The position numbers were made by a program, and so were the translations under genes. This document shows positions 8,233 through 17,295 of a stretch of 64,000 nt of DNA, piece after piece; position 1 is the first letter of the stretch, and every line of letters starts with the position of its first letter. The notes beneath the pieces are model-generated. The model did no database searches, was not told the origin of the DNA, and saw nothing but the letters and a program-made list of their open reading frames with translations. Source of the DNA: Clostridiales bacterium (GTDB lineage Bacteria > Bacillota > Clostridia > Oscillospirales > CAG-382); the NCBI GenBank assembly GCA_003343885.1, contig QAKH01000092.1, positions 56,110 to 120,109 of the forward strand, in the 5' to 3' direction.

Positions 8233-8847
8233 TTAAAAGAATTTGGGTCTGGATATATATCTGTCATGAAAAATTGAATCCTGCCAGTCTACCTGTGCAC
8301 TTTTCCATATTTTTGAGCATATGAAAAGAATAATGCATAAGTATACGGAAAAATAAATAATATAACAGATGAAATATCCTAAATAGTCCTGAAAGGCTAA
8401 TTTACCCGACAGTAGAACTTCTCTAAATCTATTTGTCCATTTCAAGTATGTAAGTTCGTATAAAATTGAAGTTATATACGAAAAAAAGCTGGAATTTAAG
8501 ATACTATCGTATCTTGAGCAAATAATTAACCTGAGAATTTCACCGGGTAATATCATAATCAAGGCTTTTTTTAAGCCTTTGGCTCTTGTGTCTGTAGGCT
8601 CATATTGCATGGGAATAACTTTTTTTAAATAAAAGGTTATAATTGTGATAGAAGTTATGAATATTAACGGTATAATTATTACGCAGGAAAATATGACACT
8701 TAATACATTAGAAAATTCAGTGATTTCCAAAACTGTGGCTGCTTTTAAAATATAATATCCGAGGGCTGAAGCAGCATAATTTGCAGCAAGAGTAATTACA
8801 GCGTAGATAATAAGGTCCTGTGGACGAACTCCATTCTTCGTTTTCAT
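8233..8847 (-). CDS. hypothetical multi-pass membrane protein
   Basis: Unrecognised protein of 204 residues with about four hydrophobic helices (near residues 13-35, 47-75, 95-112 and 155-180). ATG 8847 follows GGGAGGT at a good distance, so the in-frame start at 8862 is rejected. The long polar segment between helices 3 and 4 (LYELTYLKWTNRFREV) may be a re-entrant or cytoplasmic loop. It lies upstream of the membrane protein at 7553-8146, separated by 86 bp on the same strand, so the two may form one transcription unit. No function is proposed. Confidence 0.6.
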   Translation of the reverse strand: MKTKNGVRPQDLIIYAVITLAANYAASALGYYILKAATVLEITEFSNVLSVIFSCVIIIPLIFITSITIITFYLKKVIPMQYEPTDTRAKGLKKALIMILPGEILRLIICSRYDSILNSSFFSYITSILYELTYLKWTNRFREVLLSGKLAFQDYLGYFICYIIYFSVYLCIILFICSKIWKSAQVDWQDSIFHDRYISRPKFF

Positions 8848-8989
8848 AAGTACCTCCCTCAAAATATAATGTATTTTTTATTGGAATTATCGATGTTGAA
8901 ATTTAACCTGCTTTTTTATATCTACAGTAGTACAACATAACAATATCTGTTTTCAACAAAGTATTTAAACTAAACCGGTCTTTCCATAC

Positions 8990-9030
8990 TTAATAAAAAA
9001 GGGGGAAATTTATCATCAATTCCCCCCAAT
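8990..9030 (-). terminator. terminator of the SLH-protein operon
   Basis: GGGGGAAATT (9001-9010) pairs with AATTCCCCCC (9018-9027). On the minus strand the hairpin is followed by TTTTTTATT, placing it downstream of the SLH gene ending at 9143. Confidence 0.8.
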
Positions 9031-9142
9031 TTTTCAAGTATGTATATATAACTAATATTGCTTGTATTGGCGGTAATAAATTGTTGAACTTTATATCTGC
9101 CGGCAAGTTAATACTTTATATACTTCTATTCATCATTTTTAA

Positions 9143-10849
9143 TTAAAGATAATCTTCAAGTGACTCTCCGTCAAGGAAGTAATCCGTAAGTAAGTTAAAG
9201 GTATCGTCGTCAACATTGTTTCTTACATACGTTATAAATTCCGAACGTTCCGCTTCTGACATGACATTTTTAACAATGTCCTCAACCTGACTTATTTTGT
9301 CCTCGTATTCAGTCTTGACGTAATCAGCATCTATAAACACACCCGAAGCCGCGTCTTCCAGAACTTCCTCAACTGTGGATACAACGATTGTTCTCACGTC
9401 ACGCTGATTCTTTGTTGAAAGCGGAATACTTCTGAATTGCTCCAATGCAGACTCAAGAGCCGCAATGATCTCCGGATCATTTTCGTTTTCTTCGGAAAGC
9501 TCAAATACTGCATAAAATGTTGTGTCTTGTTTTATAGCGTACGATGCTACATCTGTTTTACTGCCGTTTTCCTCAAGTGACCAATACTTGAATACGTAAC
9601 CGGATTTTTCAGGGTTAGATATTTCTTTAGCGTATTTTCCGCGCTCAACCTTTTGAGTGTCAAGCGTTTTGCCCTCTGAAACAAATTTTACTGAATATGT
9701 TATTGTTACGGTAGTACCGCCGCCGTTTCCGCCGCCAGAAGGTTGCTTCTCAAAAACGGCGTTAAAAACAACTGCTTCTTTAACCGGATATTTTTCAACG
9801 TCAACGACTGAGGAACCGGTACCTACGGCCCACCCTTTGAATGTGTAGCCTGACTTTGAAGGAGCATAGGGAAGGGTAGGGCTTTCACCGTAAGCTACCG
9901 TCTGAGTTGAAACTAACAGTGTGGAATCAACCATAAAGCGCACTGTAAAGGTTTGCTTCTTATATACTGCATATAGGGTTTTGTCTTCAAGGAACACAAA
10001 TTCTGAGTCGACAATAACTTCCTCTTCTTCAGATAATGACCAACCGGCAAAAACGTAACCTTCCGGTGCGTTTTGAGCTGTCGGGAAAGTATCAAGTGTA
10101 TTGCCGATTTCTACTTGTTTTGTTTCAGTTTTGTCACCATCAACAAAAGTGAGTGTACATTTTATAGGTTCAATTCTGGTTGAATATGGAGCAAGAGCAG
10201 ATGCAAGTTCAAACCTGCGTATAGGCTCTGTTGCACGGAAAGTGTTATTCTCTTCAAGGGGGATAATTCCGTTCTTGACTATCGCCTCTACATATTTTTT
10301 TGCCCAATCGGGCACTTCGTCGCTTATTGTAATAGGCAAATCAAACTCATAAGGCTTGATTATTCTATAAAGGATTACGCATACCTCTTGACGTGTAATG
10401 TTGTCATTTGGGCGGAAATTTCCTGTTCCCTCATCACCCAGTACATATCCGGCTTTTTGTGCAGCAAGTACGTACGGCATATACCACTCATTTGTGTCAA
10501 GATCCGGAAAACCAGCCGCATCTGCGGTGTCAGTGTAACCGAAAGTAAGATTAATCATTTTACACATTTCAGCTCTGGTGAGATTGCCGTTGGGGCGGAA
10601 TGTCCCGTCCGGATATCCTTCCAGAACCCCATTTTCAACGAGTTTATAAACTGCGTCTTTGTAAGGAGCGTCTTCGGGAATGTCTGAAAAAGAAATTTGT
10701 GTTACGGTGTCAGTAGTCACAGCTGAATTATCTGATTGTGTGGGCGCTGTTTCCTGTACGGCAGAATCTTCTTGTGCGTAAGCTGAGAGTGCCGTGCACG
10801 CAAAAATTATCAATGTTATCAGCAGCGCATACGTTAAAAGTTTTTTCAT
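9143..10849 (-). CDS. SLH-domain surface protein with InlB-type repeats
   Basis: Secreted cell-surface protein of 568 residues. A signal peptide (MKKLLTYALLITLIIFACTA, cleaved near AYAQ) is followed by three SLH domains (roughly residues 50-220; FSDIPEDAPYKDAVYKLVEN, GYPDGTFRPNGNLTRAEM and FRPNDNITRQEV), which bind secondary cell-wall polymers. Three Listeria-Bacteroides/InlB B repeats follow, each ending in a W...YAVY/F motif (FAGWSLSEEE, FKGWAVGTG, FKYWSLEENG), with a Gly-rich hinge before the third. The last 130 residues are helical and acidic, of unknown role. ATG 10849 follows GAGGAAAG; the in-frame start at 10903 has no such site. Probably an adhesin or scaffold co-transcribed with the larger SLH protein. 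Confidence 0.88.
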   Translation of the reverse strand: MKKLLTYALLITLIIFACTALSAYAQEDSAVQETAPTQSDNSAVTTDTVTQISFSDIPEDAPYKDAVYKLVENGVLEGYPDGTFRPNGNLTRAEMCKMINLTFGYTDTADAAGFPDLDTNEWYMPYVLAAQKAGYVLGDEGTGNFRPNDNITRQEVCVILYRIIKPYEFDLPITISDEVPDWAKKYVEAIVKNGIIPLEENNTFRATEPIRRFELASALAPYSTRIEPIKCTLTFVDGDKTETKQVEIGNTLDTFPTAQNAPEGYVFAGWSLSEEEEVIVDSEFVFLEDKTLYAVYKKQTFTVRFMVDSTLLVSTQTVAYGESPTLPYAPSKSGYTFKGWAVGTGSSVVDVEKYPVKEAVVFNAVFEKQPSGGGNGGGTTVTITYSVKFVSEGKTLDTQKVERGKYAKEISNPEKSGYVFKYWSLEENGSKTDVASYAIKQDTTFYAVFELSEENENDPEIIAALESALEQFRSIPLSTKNQRDVRTIVVSTVEEVLEDAASGVFIDADYVKTEYEDKISQVEDIVKNVMSEAERSEFITYVRNNVDDDTFNLLTDYFLDGESLEDYL

Positions 10850-10877
10850 TGGCTTTCCTCGTCTTTCATTTATGAGT

Positions 10878-10903
10878 GTGGCAGACAGTTTCCTGTCTGC
10901 CAC
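10878..10903. other. intercistronic hairpin between the two SLH genes
   Basis: A perfect 11-bp stem, GTGGCAGACAG (10878-10888) with CTGTCTGCCAC (10893-10903), closes a four-base loop. The gene-bearing (minus) strand lacks a following U-run, so transcription should continue into the smaller SLH gene. It may attenuate transcription or stabilise the upstream mRNA. Confidence 0.7.
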
Positions 10904-10935
10904 GGTTTTATTCTGTTATATATACTACCGCGTAA

Positions 10936-13900
10936 TTAAATTTCACTTGCATCAAGGAAATATGCTCTGAAAAATTCTGCGGTCATATCTCTGAACTTGA
11001 TTTCTTTGTTATCTGCTCCGCCGAGGTAAATGTCGAATATCGAGTTTATGCTGTACATTTCATCAGCGGTACCTGTAAACAGTCCGTGGAGAAGTGTCTT
11101 AGCTTTTTCGTATTCAGCTTCGCCGTATACACGATTAAGAGCCGAATTTACATATCTATCGAGTATTGCTTCAATTCTTGCACCAAAGCGAGCTTCAAAT
11201 TTTTCATACGCAGATTCGTAAATCTGTCCGGCAGTTGCATTATCCTCAAGCTTGGTCAAGTATTCGTCAAGTCCGTACTTTTTGAGGTATTCGAGCATTG
11301 TAGGATCGGATTCGATGCTTTCGACAAACTCCGTGAGTGTTGACGGGAAACCGTTAACAGCGTAGTCTACGATAAATCCGTTTACCATATTGACAAATGC
11401 GAGAACCTTGTCTTCGGCAACATCCAACACAGCATCTCTATCTGCCTGCGGAACATTGCTGTCATCGTAGTACCATGACATACCATCGTCAATTATCAAA
11501 GCAAGTGCTTTCAAAATTCCGTAGTAGTCATCGAAACTCTTTAATGAATATCCGCTTGTAGCAGCTTCGTATCCATTATCTGTACCATCTACCCATGCAG
11601 ATATATCAAGATATTCTTCGTAAGCATCTTTGTAAGGATTGTTTTCGTAGTACTGATAGTACACACCAAAGTTTTCATTGGAGGCGAGCTGACCTTCTGC
11701 AAACGCTTTCATATCTTTTACATATTGAAGCATAGGAGCGAGGATATCTGTGACAGGATTGATTTCAATATTTATTCCAGAGCTTACGTAATACGTTCCA
11801 GTCGGATCAGCTTCAGCGTTTGTTATGGCTGTTTCAAGTTCGGTAATATAGCTGTTGAAGAAGCGATTATAAAGAGTTTCTATTGCTTCAACCGGTATTA
11901 CAGAAAGAGCTTTCTCAGGAATTTTTGTTTTGAAGAATTCAAAGTCATAGTTCTTCAGCGCATCAAGTATAGGCTCTAAGATGAACAGTACTTGAGAGTT
12001 AACAGTAAGAGAATTTTCTTCTTCAAACTGTCTCATCATTTCGCTTATAGGTAATTCGTAATCGGGATTACCCTGGTTTTCCGTGCCGACTGCTTCCCAT
12101 ACGAAATTTTCAAGGTTTGCTTTTCCCACTAAATCAATTAACTTAACAAATTTCTTCTGGTTAAGTATGTTTTTATCAGTGGTGTTATCAATTATTCCAC
12201 GGCTGACCATAGTGCTTAGCAATTTGTCGCTTACACCGCTGTCAAATGCGGTTTTCACAGTATTTTCGTTGATGAAGAGTATATCCTTGAAGGTATCCAT
12301 AGCTCTTTCACCATCGTTGTAAGGAGCGTAAATCGTAAGAGGTGTGGAAGAGAGATTCGGAGCTGATATTCTGATATATGCAAACTTAGAGTTGTCATAA
12401 ATATCTAAATCTCCTGTGATTGCAACAGTTTCATCAAATTTATCCCACTCTGTTCCGTTTACGTACCACCACTCGTTTGTGATGACATGCTTGTCATCTA
12501 TTCCGAGCGTTCCGTAGATAGAAGCGATGTCTGCGTTTCTCTCAAATCCGTCCCAAGAGGTAGGTTCCGGAATGTCGGAAGCATCAATTGTTTCACCGTG
12601 AGCTACTTCAAGAGTCTTAATCGGATCGTCGTCAAGAGCTATGTTGTAGAAGTTAACGGTATATTTCTCACTTACAAAGTAAGCATAAACTGTCATATTT
12701 TCAGTTACAACTGTGTCAGCAGTTATCTCAGTACCGGTACCGTTTTCGCCGGTAAACCATCCGGAAAACATCTTATTTTCTGATGTAGGATCAGCGGGAA
12801 GAGAAACGAGCTTCTCACCTGAAATTACATTTACTTTTGTATACTCGGTGTCGTTAACAATGAACGTCACAGTAAATACTTCTTTGTCGGTAAACACCGG
12901 TACGAACTCGGTATCGGAAGTAACCTCATACGGGAAAGCAACTACATCGGAGGTACCCTTGAGAGCCCATCCTACGAATGTTTTGCCATCCGGAGCTTCC
13001 GGAGCAGTGTCAGGAGCAGTTATGCTTGTCTTGTATTCGACATCATTAATTTCTTTGAATGCAGTTGTTGCTTCGGTGTCCTCATAGAATGTTACGTCAT
13101 ACTTGTTGATTTCGTAAATAGCGTACAGTTCAAAGGAGTATCTTACCGGTGTGGAGAAGTCATAAGCTTCTTCACCTTCTTCGGTTTCGGACCAGTATTT
13201 GAAAGTGTAACCTGTCTTAGCAGGTGCGGTTATTTCATTAACTCTTTGACCTGATTTTACAGTCTTTGTTTCATATTCCTCACCGTCTACATTAAATATT
13301 ACGGTGTAATATGTGGTTGTTCCGCCTCCGCCGACATTACCGCCGGTAGATCCACCGGGAGTAATTATTTCTGTCTGCTCTTTCAAGAAAGTAGAACCTG
13401 TGAGATCGGTAAAGTTTCTGAAAGGAGCGTCAGTACGGTAGTTGTTGAAATTAACAATTCCGTTCTGGTCGTAAACAATAACACCGTCTCTTACGGTTAC
13501 ATTTTTGAATGTTACTTTGCCTTCACCGCCGCGGAGAATTATTTTGCCGTTTACGGTTACAGATGATAAATCAAAGTCGCCGGCACCTACGCCGTCGGAA
13601 ATTACCAAATCGCCGTTAATAACAACATTTTCAAGGTGAACGCCCGGCGTGCGTATCATAACTGAGCCGACGTTGGCAACAGAAGTATGATATCCGGGAA
13701 CATCAATGTAAGTCTTGAAAATATTGTGGAAGACCTGAGCAAGCTCGGCACGTGTAATATTCGCCAACGGCTTGAATGAACCGTCAGGATAACCATTGAC
13801 ATATCCGTTCTGCGACATAACGATTATTGCATTACGTGCCCAGTCGCTGATATCATCTTTATCGGTGAATCTGTCAAGCGCTGAAGCGTCAGTCCCTGAC

Positions 13901-14319
13901 AGACACAAAGCTCTTGCAAGAACAAGGAAAACTTCTTGTCTTGTTATGTAGGCGTTCGGAGAAAAAGTAGTATCACTTGTTCCGGTGATAGCGCCCATTT
14001 GGTAAGCTTTTGCAACATCTTCATAAAACCAGTCGTCGGGAGAGACGTCGGTGACATGAGAAATGTCAGCCTTGGCGGTTGCCCCGAAAGCTCTGGTAAC
14101 AAAGGCGGCAAGTTCAGCTCTGGTAAGGGCCTTGCCTGGTTGAATCAGCTTGTTGTCGTTCCCGAGAAACAAGCCGTTGTCCACGGCCGACGTCATGGCC
14201 TCTGTTGACCAATCGTTCGGAAAATCAAGAAAGTCACTTACACTTGCTGCAAATGCTATCGGCTGTAACAGCATAAGCATTGTCAGCAGCGATGCGATTA
14301 AACGCTTAAATCTTTTCAT
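10936..14319 (-). CDS. large SLH-domain surface protein with InlB-type repeats
   Basis: Secreted S-layer-anchored protein of 1127 residues. Order: signal peptide (to about residue 25); three SLH domains (about 30-210, including GYPDGSFKPLANITRAELAQ); a short stretch of beta-helix-like turns rich in V, N and G (about 215-310, VHLENVVINGDLVISDG); a Gly/Thr hinge; three to four InlB B repeats (about 330-620); and a C-terminal half of 500 helical residues without recognised motifs. ATG 14319 follows AGGAAGGA. It shares SLH and InlB modules with its neighbour at 9143 and probably arose by duplication and accretion. The unknown helical region is the part most likely to define its role. Confidence 0.88.
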   Translation of the reverse strand: MKRFKRLIASLLTMLMLLQPIAFAASVSDFLDFPNDWSTEAMTSAVDNGLFLGNDNKLIQPGKALTRAELAAFVTRAFGATAKADISHVTDVSPDDWFYEDVAKAYQMGAITGTSDTTFSPNAYITRQEVFLVLARALCLSGTDASALDRFTDKDDISDWARNAIIVMSQNGYVNGYPDGSFKPLANITRAELAQVFHNIFKTYIDVPGYHTSVANVGSVMIRTPGVHLENVVINGDLVISDGVGAGDFDLSSVTVNGKIILRGGEGKVTFKNVTVRDGVIVYDQNGIVNFNNYRTDAPFRNFTDLTGSTFLKEQTEIITPGGSTGGNVGGGGTTTYYTVIFNVDGEEYETKTVKSGQRVNEITAPAKTGYTFKYWSETEEGEEAYDFSTPVRYSFELYAIYEINKYDVTFYEDTEATTAFKEINDVEYKTSITAPDTAPEAPDGKTFVGWALKGTSDVVAFPYEVTSDTEFVPVFTDKEVFTVTFIVNDTEYTKVNVISGEKLVSLPADPTSENKMFSGWFTGENGTGTEITADTVVTENMTVYAYFVSEKYTVNFYNIALDDDPIKTLEVAHGETIDASDIPEPTSWDGFERNADIASIYGTLGIDDKHVITNEWWYVNGTEWDKFDETVAITGDLDIYDNSKFAYIRISAPNLSSTPLTIYAPYNDGERAMDTFKDILFINENTVKTAFDSGVSDKLLSTMVSRGIIDNTTDKNILNQKKFVKLIDLVGKANLENFVWEAVGTENQGNPDYELPISEMMRQFEEENSLTVNSQVLFILEPILDALKNYDFEFFKTKIPEKALSVIPVEAIETLYNRFFNSYITELETAITNAEADPTGTYYVSSGINIEINPVTDILAPMLQYVKDMKAFAEGQLASNENFGVYYQYYENNPYKDAYEEYLDISAWVDGTDNGYEAATSGYSLKSFDDYYGILKALALIIDDGMSWYYDDSNVPQADRDAVLDVAEDKVLAFVNMVNGFIVDYAVNGFPSTLTEFVESIESDPTMLEYLKKYGLDEYLTKLEDNATAGQIYESAYEKFEARFGARIEAILDRYVNSALNRVYGEAEYEKAKTLLHGLFTGTADEMYSINSIFDIYLGGADNKEIKFRDMTAEFFRAYFLDASEI

Positions 14320-14355
14320 TGAATTCCATCCTTCCTGTTAGTTTTTTATTTTTTC

Positions 14356-15297
14356 TTATTTGTATAGACTGATGTAATAGGCCTTTTTCAGTTCTTTTTC
14401 CTGAGCATAGGCTTTGTTGATTGCATCCACAAGTGAAGTATCCTTGCCTTGAGCTTTCATAAGAGCAGTAAGCTCGTCGGTAACTGCCTTAACTTGGGCA
14501 TCACATTGAGCTTCGAGCCCTGCGATATATGACATGTTATCGGCGACAATCTGAGCTTTTTTGGCATTTGTTTGCTGAGAAGATGGGAGCGCCTTGTAGT
14601 CAGAAATGATTTTGTTTTCGAATTCCGACAGAAGCGCTAAAAAGTTTCCCTTAATTACGTAAATTTTAGCTACAAGATCTGCAACCTTTTTGTTGTATTC
14701 GTCCTCTGACAAAGCACCGGACGGTGTACTTGCAGTGTTAGTGTTTGTTTGCGAAGATCCTGCTGCACTGGAGTTTCCGGAAGAGGATGATGTTGTTTGA
14801 TTGTTTTGAGTTGTTCCGGAGTTGTTTGAAGAATCAGACGACTGGGAAGAAGAATTTTGAGAACCCTGAGAATTGTTGGAAACGGAAGAGGAGTTGCTTT
14901 CTGATGTTTGATTATTCGCATCCTGAGATCCTTCTGCAGAAGCATTTTCATTAGCATTTTCCTCTTGATTGTTATTGTCAGCAGTTTGACTTGAACCTGA
15001 GGACATGCTGTTAAAAATAATTTCAGAAATTTCTTCTTCCGACAGGTTTCCTTCGTTAAACTTCTTAAAATCTTCCTCCGAAACGTTGATGCCGCTGTTT
15101 GAGAGTGCCCCGACCGTATCTTTTTGGTTTTGTTGAATAAGCATTCCGATCTGGGTTGTATCAGTAGTCAATCCCTTGTATAGCGCCTTGATATTCTCTA
15201 AATTTTTCACAGCAAAAAATACAATTACTGCGAGTAAAATCAGAAAAATCGTCAAGACAATCCATTTTTTTTTGCCTTTGTTTTTCTCTTGAATCAT
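14356..15297 (-). CDS. Ser/Asn/Gln-rich bitopic membrane protein
   Basis: Unrecognised protein of 313 residues. A short basic N-terminus (KNKGKKKW) precedes one membrane helix (about residues 11-30), giving a type II topology with the bulk outside. Residues about 95-195 are a low-complexity linker of Ser, Asn, Gln, Thr and Gly, expected to be disordered and to cross the wall. The C-terminal 110 residues are predicted helical and coiled-coil-like (EDEYNKKVADLVAKI onward). ATG 15297 follows AAAGGAG. It is the first gene of the operon with the two SLH proteins, 36 bp upstream of the larger one, so it may assist export or anchoring of them. Confidence 0.75.
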   Translation of the reverse strand: MIQEKNKGKKKWIVLTIFLILLAVIVFFAVKNLENIKALYKGLTTDTTQIGMLIQQNQKDTVGALSNSGINVSEEDFKKFNEGNLSEEEISEIIFNSMSSGSSQTADNNNQEENANENASAEGSQDANNQTSESNSSSVSNNSQGSQNSSSQSSDSSNNSGTTQNNQTTSSSSGNSSAAGSSQTNTNTASTPSGALSEDEYNKKVADLVAKIYVIKGNFLALLSEFENKIISDYKALPSSQQTNAKKAQIVADNMSYIAGLEAQCDAQVKAVTDELTALMKAQGKDTSLVDAINKAYAQEKELKKAYYISLYK

Positions 15298-15319
15298 GGC
15301 GTCTCCTTTCTTTTTTTCT

Positions 15320-15404
15320 GTGCAAAAGGAGCAAACAAGCCATCACATCTACACAGATAATATTATACCTTTTGCACGATTTTTTGTCAATACTTTTTGC
15401 ACAG
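15320..15404 (-). promoter_or_regulatory. consensus promoter with repeated TTTTGCAC operator-like motifs
   Basis: On the minus strand TTGACA (15390-15385) and TATAAT (15367-15362) are separated by 17 bp. CCTTTTGCAC (15368-15377) sits in the spacer. Its exact inverted copy GTGCAAAAGG lies at 15320-15329, downstream of the expected transcription start, and a related TTTTTGCAC lies at 15394-15402. Together they look like a regulator site overlapping the promoter of the surface-protein operon. Confidence 0.65.
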
Positions 15405-15666
15405 TAAATCTTGGTTGTTAAGCTTAATTTTATATAAATATTACAAATATTGGAAGCCTGCATGACAAATATTTCGCCTGTTGTCGATAATAGACGCAGC
15501 ATGTTAAAATTTGTTCCTTTTCTTAATAAAACCTTAAAAAACGCCTTTTACCACATAAACCGAGAGCCTGGCAAAACTGTCGCAAAATTAAATGACATAG
15601 AATAGTGTATATTTGCATAAATATTAAAGCTTATACTGTAAAATTTAGAGAAAAATTTAGAAATCA

Positions 15667-15695
15667 TTGACAAATAATTAATGTAATATTATACT
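15667..15695 (+). promoter_or_regulatory. promoter of the broken secreted-protein gene
   Basis: TTGACA (15667-15672) and TATACT (15690-15695) are 17 bp apart, and GAAGGGAAGG (15733-15742) precedes the ATG at 15751. The rest of 15303-15750 is A/T-rich with no gene seen. Confidence 0.6.
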
Positions 15696-15750
15696 GCATC
15701 CATCAAAATAAATATTTTATATAAATATTAACGAAGGGAAGGTTTATTTT

Positions 15751-16097
15751 ATGCTAAAAAAATATTTTCGATATTAATTACAGCTATACTAATTGCAAAT
15801 ATGTTTGCTTTTCCAACATTTACGATATATGGTGAGAACGATGACAGCTATCTTTGGGAATTTAATACTATTGGCGATTTGGAAGGATGGATACTATGCA
15901 ATCCGGCTCAGACAAAGCAGACAGATTCCGGAACTCTGTACTACGACTATCAGGGTACATGGAGCCAAAGCTTTTTGAAAAGAGATTTTTTGATATATTC
16001 GAATCCGACCATTTCATCTTTGGGACAAACGCTTGACAAGCTCGTAGGCACCTCACAGTACGAAAAAGCTCTCGAGGCTCTCGGATTTTCATTTTAA
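15751..16097 (+). pseudogene. secreted-protein gene broken by a one-base deletion in a poly-A tract
   Basis: ATG 15751 with a good ribosome-binding site starts MLKK but reaches TAA after eight codons. Adding one A to the run of seven at 15756-15762 would open the frame into a clean signal peptide (MLKKIFSILITAILIANMFA) continuing to the reading frame that ends at 16097 (SYLWEFNTIGDLEGW, a stretch like the start of carbohydrate-binding modules). The frame then ends early at LGFSF. A further short coding-like stretch follows in another frame (INIQLSDEFDKLVINN), so the 3' end also looks decayed. Promoter and terminator are intact, which suggests recent loss, a phase-variable tract or a sequencing error. 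Confidence 0.6.
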
Positions 16098-16153
16098 CCG
16101 GCGCATCAATATTCAGTTGTCAGATGAATTTGATAAATTGGTTATAAACAACA

Positions 16154-16183
16154 AAAATCCCGCACAAAAATGTGCGGGATTTT
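16154..16183. terminator. bidirectional terminator
   Basis: A 13-bp perfect stem, AAAATCCCGCACA with TGTGCGGGATTTT, closes a four-base loop and has T/A runs on both sides. It lies between the broken gene and the leftward GGGtGRT operon and can serve both. Confidence 0.9.
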
Positions 16184-16276
16184 AAACTGTATCAATCAAA
16201 TAACCGTTTCTTCCGCTCGCTTAACGAGTGCAAACGAGTGCAGAAGAAGCGACGTGACACAAAAAACTATTTACTA

Positions 16277-17275
16277 TTACTTAGAAGCCTCTTCAACAGC
16301 AACAGCACAGGCAACGGTAGCACCAACCATCGGGTTGTTACCCATACCGATAAGTCCCATCATCTCAACGTGAGCAGGAACAGAAGAAGAACCTGCAAAC
16401 TGAGCGTCAGAGTGCATACGGCCCATAGTGTCGGTAAGTCCGTAAGAAGAAGGACCTGCAGCCATGTTGTCAGGATGAAGTGTACGACCTGTTCCGCCGC
16501 CGGAAGCAACAGAGAAATACTTAACGCCGTTTTCAACACACCATTTCTTGTAGGTTCCTGCAACAGGGTGCTGGAAACGAGTCGGGTTGGTGGAGTTACC
16601 GGTAATGGAAACGCCGACATTCTCGAGCTTCATTATAGCAACGCCTTCGCAAACGTCGTCTGCACCGTAGCACTTAACGTCTGCTCTGGGGCCCTTTGAA
16701 TACGGAACTTCCTTGATAACCTTAACTTCTTCGGTGTAGTGATCGAATTCAGTTTCGACATAGGTAAATCCGTTGATTCTTGAAATTATAAAAGCTGCGT
16801 CTTTGCCGAGACCGTTAAGAATAACGCGAAGCGGCTTAACTCTGACCTTGTTTGCGTTGAGCGCAATTTTGATAGCGCCTTCAGCAGCTGCGAATGACTC
16901 ATGTCCTGCAAGGAAGCAGAAGCATTCAGTTTCTTCGGAAAGAAGCATTTTTCCGAGGTTTCCGTGACCGAGACCAACCTTACGGTTTTCTGCAACAGAA
17001 CCGGGAATACAGAAAGCCTGAAGACCAATACCGATAGCGGCAGCAGCGTCAGCAGCCTTTGTGCAGCCCTTGCGGATTGCAATAGCGCAGCCTACGGTGT
17101 ACGCCCAAACAGCGTTTTCAAAGCAGATAGGCTGTGTTTCTCTTACTATTTTATCACAGTCAATACCCTTAGCAAGAGTAATTTCCTTACATTCCTCAAT
17201 TGAGGAAATACCGTATTCTTTCAAAACGCCGTTGATTTTGTCAACGCGTCTTTCATAGCCTTCAAAAAGTGCCAT
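16277..17275 (-). CDS. GGGtGRT protein
   Basis: Conserved protein of 332 residues carrying the signature ASGGGTGRTLHPDNMA that names the GGGtGRT family. Members occur in anaerobes next to an IscU/NifU-like scaffold protein, exactly as here (17296-18012), so a role in Fe-S cluster or redox metabolism is generally supposed; no reaction is established. Several Cys residues (ECFCFLAGHESF and others) and the conserved CGADDVCEG-like stretch could bind metal. ATG 17275 is eight bases after GGAGGT; the in-frame TTG at 17281 is too close. Last gene of a four-gene leftward run; terminator at 16154-16183. Confidence 0.9.
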   Translation of the reverse strand: MALFEGYERRVDKINGVLKEYGISSIEECKEITLAKGIDCDKIVRETQPICFENAVWAYTVGCAIAIRKGCTKAADAAAAIGIGLQAFCIPGSVAENRKVGLGHGNLGKMLLSEETECFCFLAGHESFAAAEGAIKIALNANKVRVKPLRVILNGLGKDAAFIISRINGFTYVETEFDHYTEEVKVIKEVPYSKGPRADVKCYGADDVCEGVAIMKLENVGVSITGNSTNPTRFQHPVAGTYKKWCVENGVKYFSVASGGGTGRTLHPDNMAAGPSSYGLTDTMGRMHSDAQFAGSSSVPAHVEMMGLIGMGNNPMVGATVACAVAVEEASK

Positions 17276-17295
17276 TTTCAATTACCTCCTCAATC

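Noticed and set aside
10878..10903. Terminator between the two SLH genes
   Set aside because: No U-run follows on the minus strand, which carries the genes; kept only as an intercistronic hairpin.
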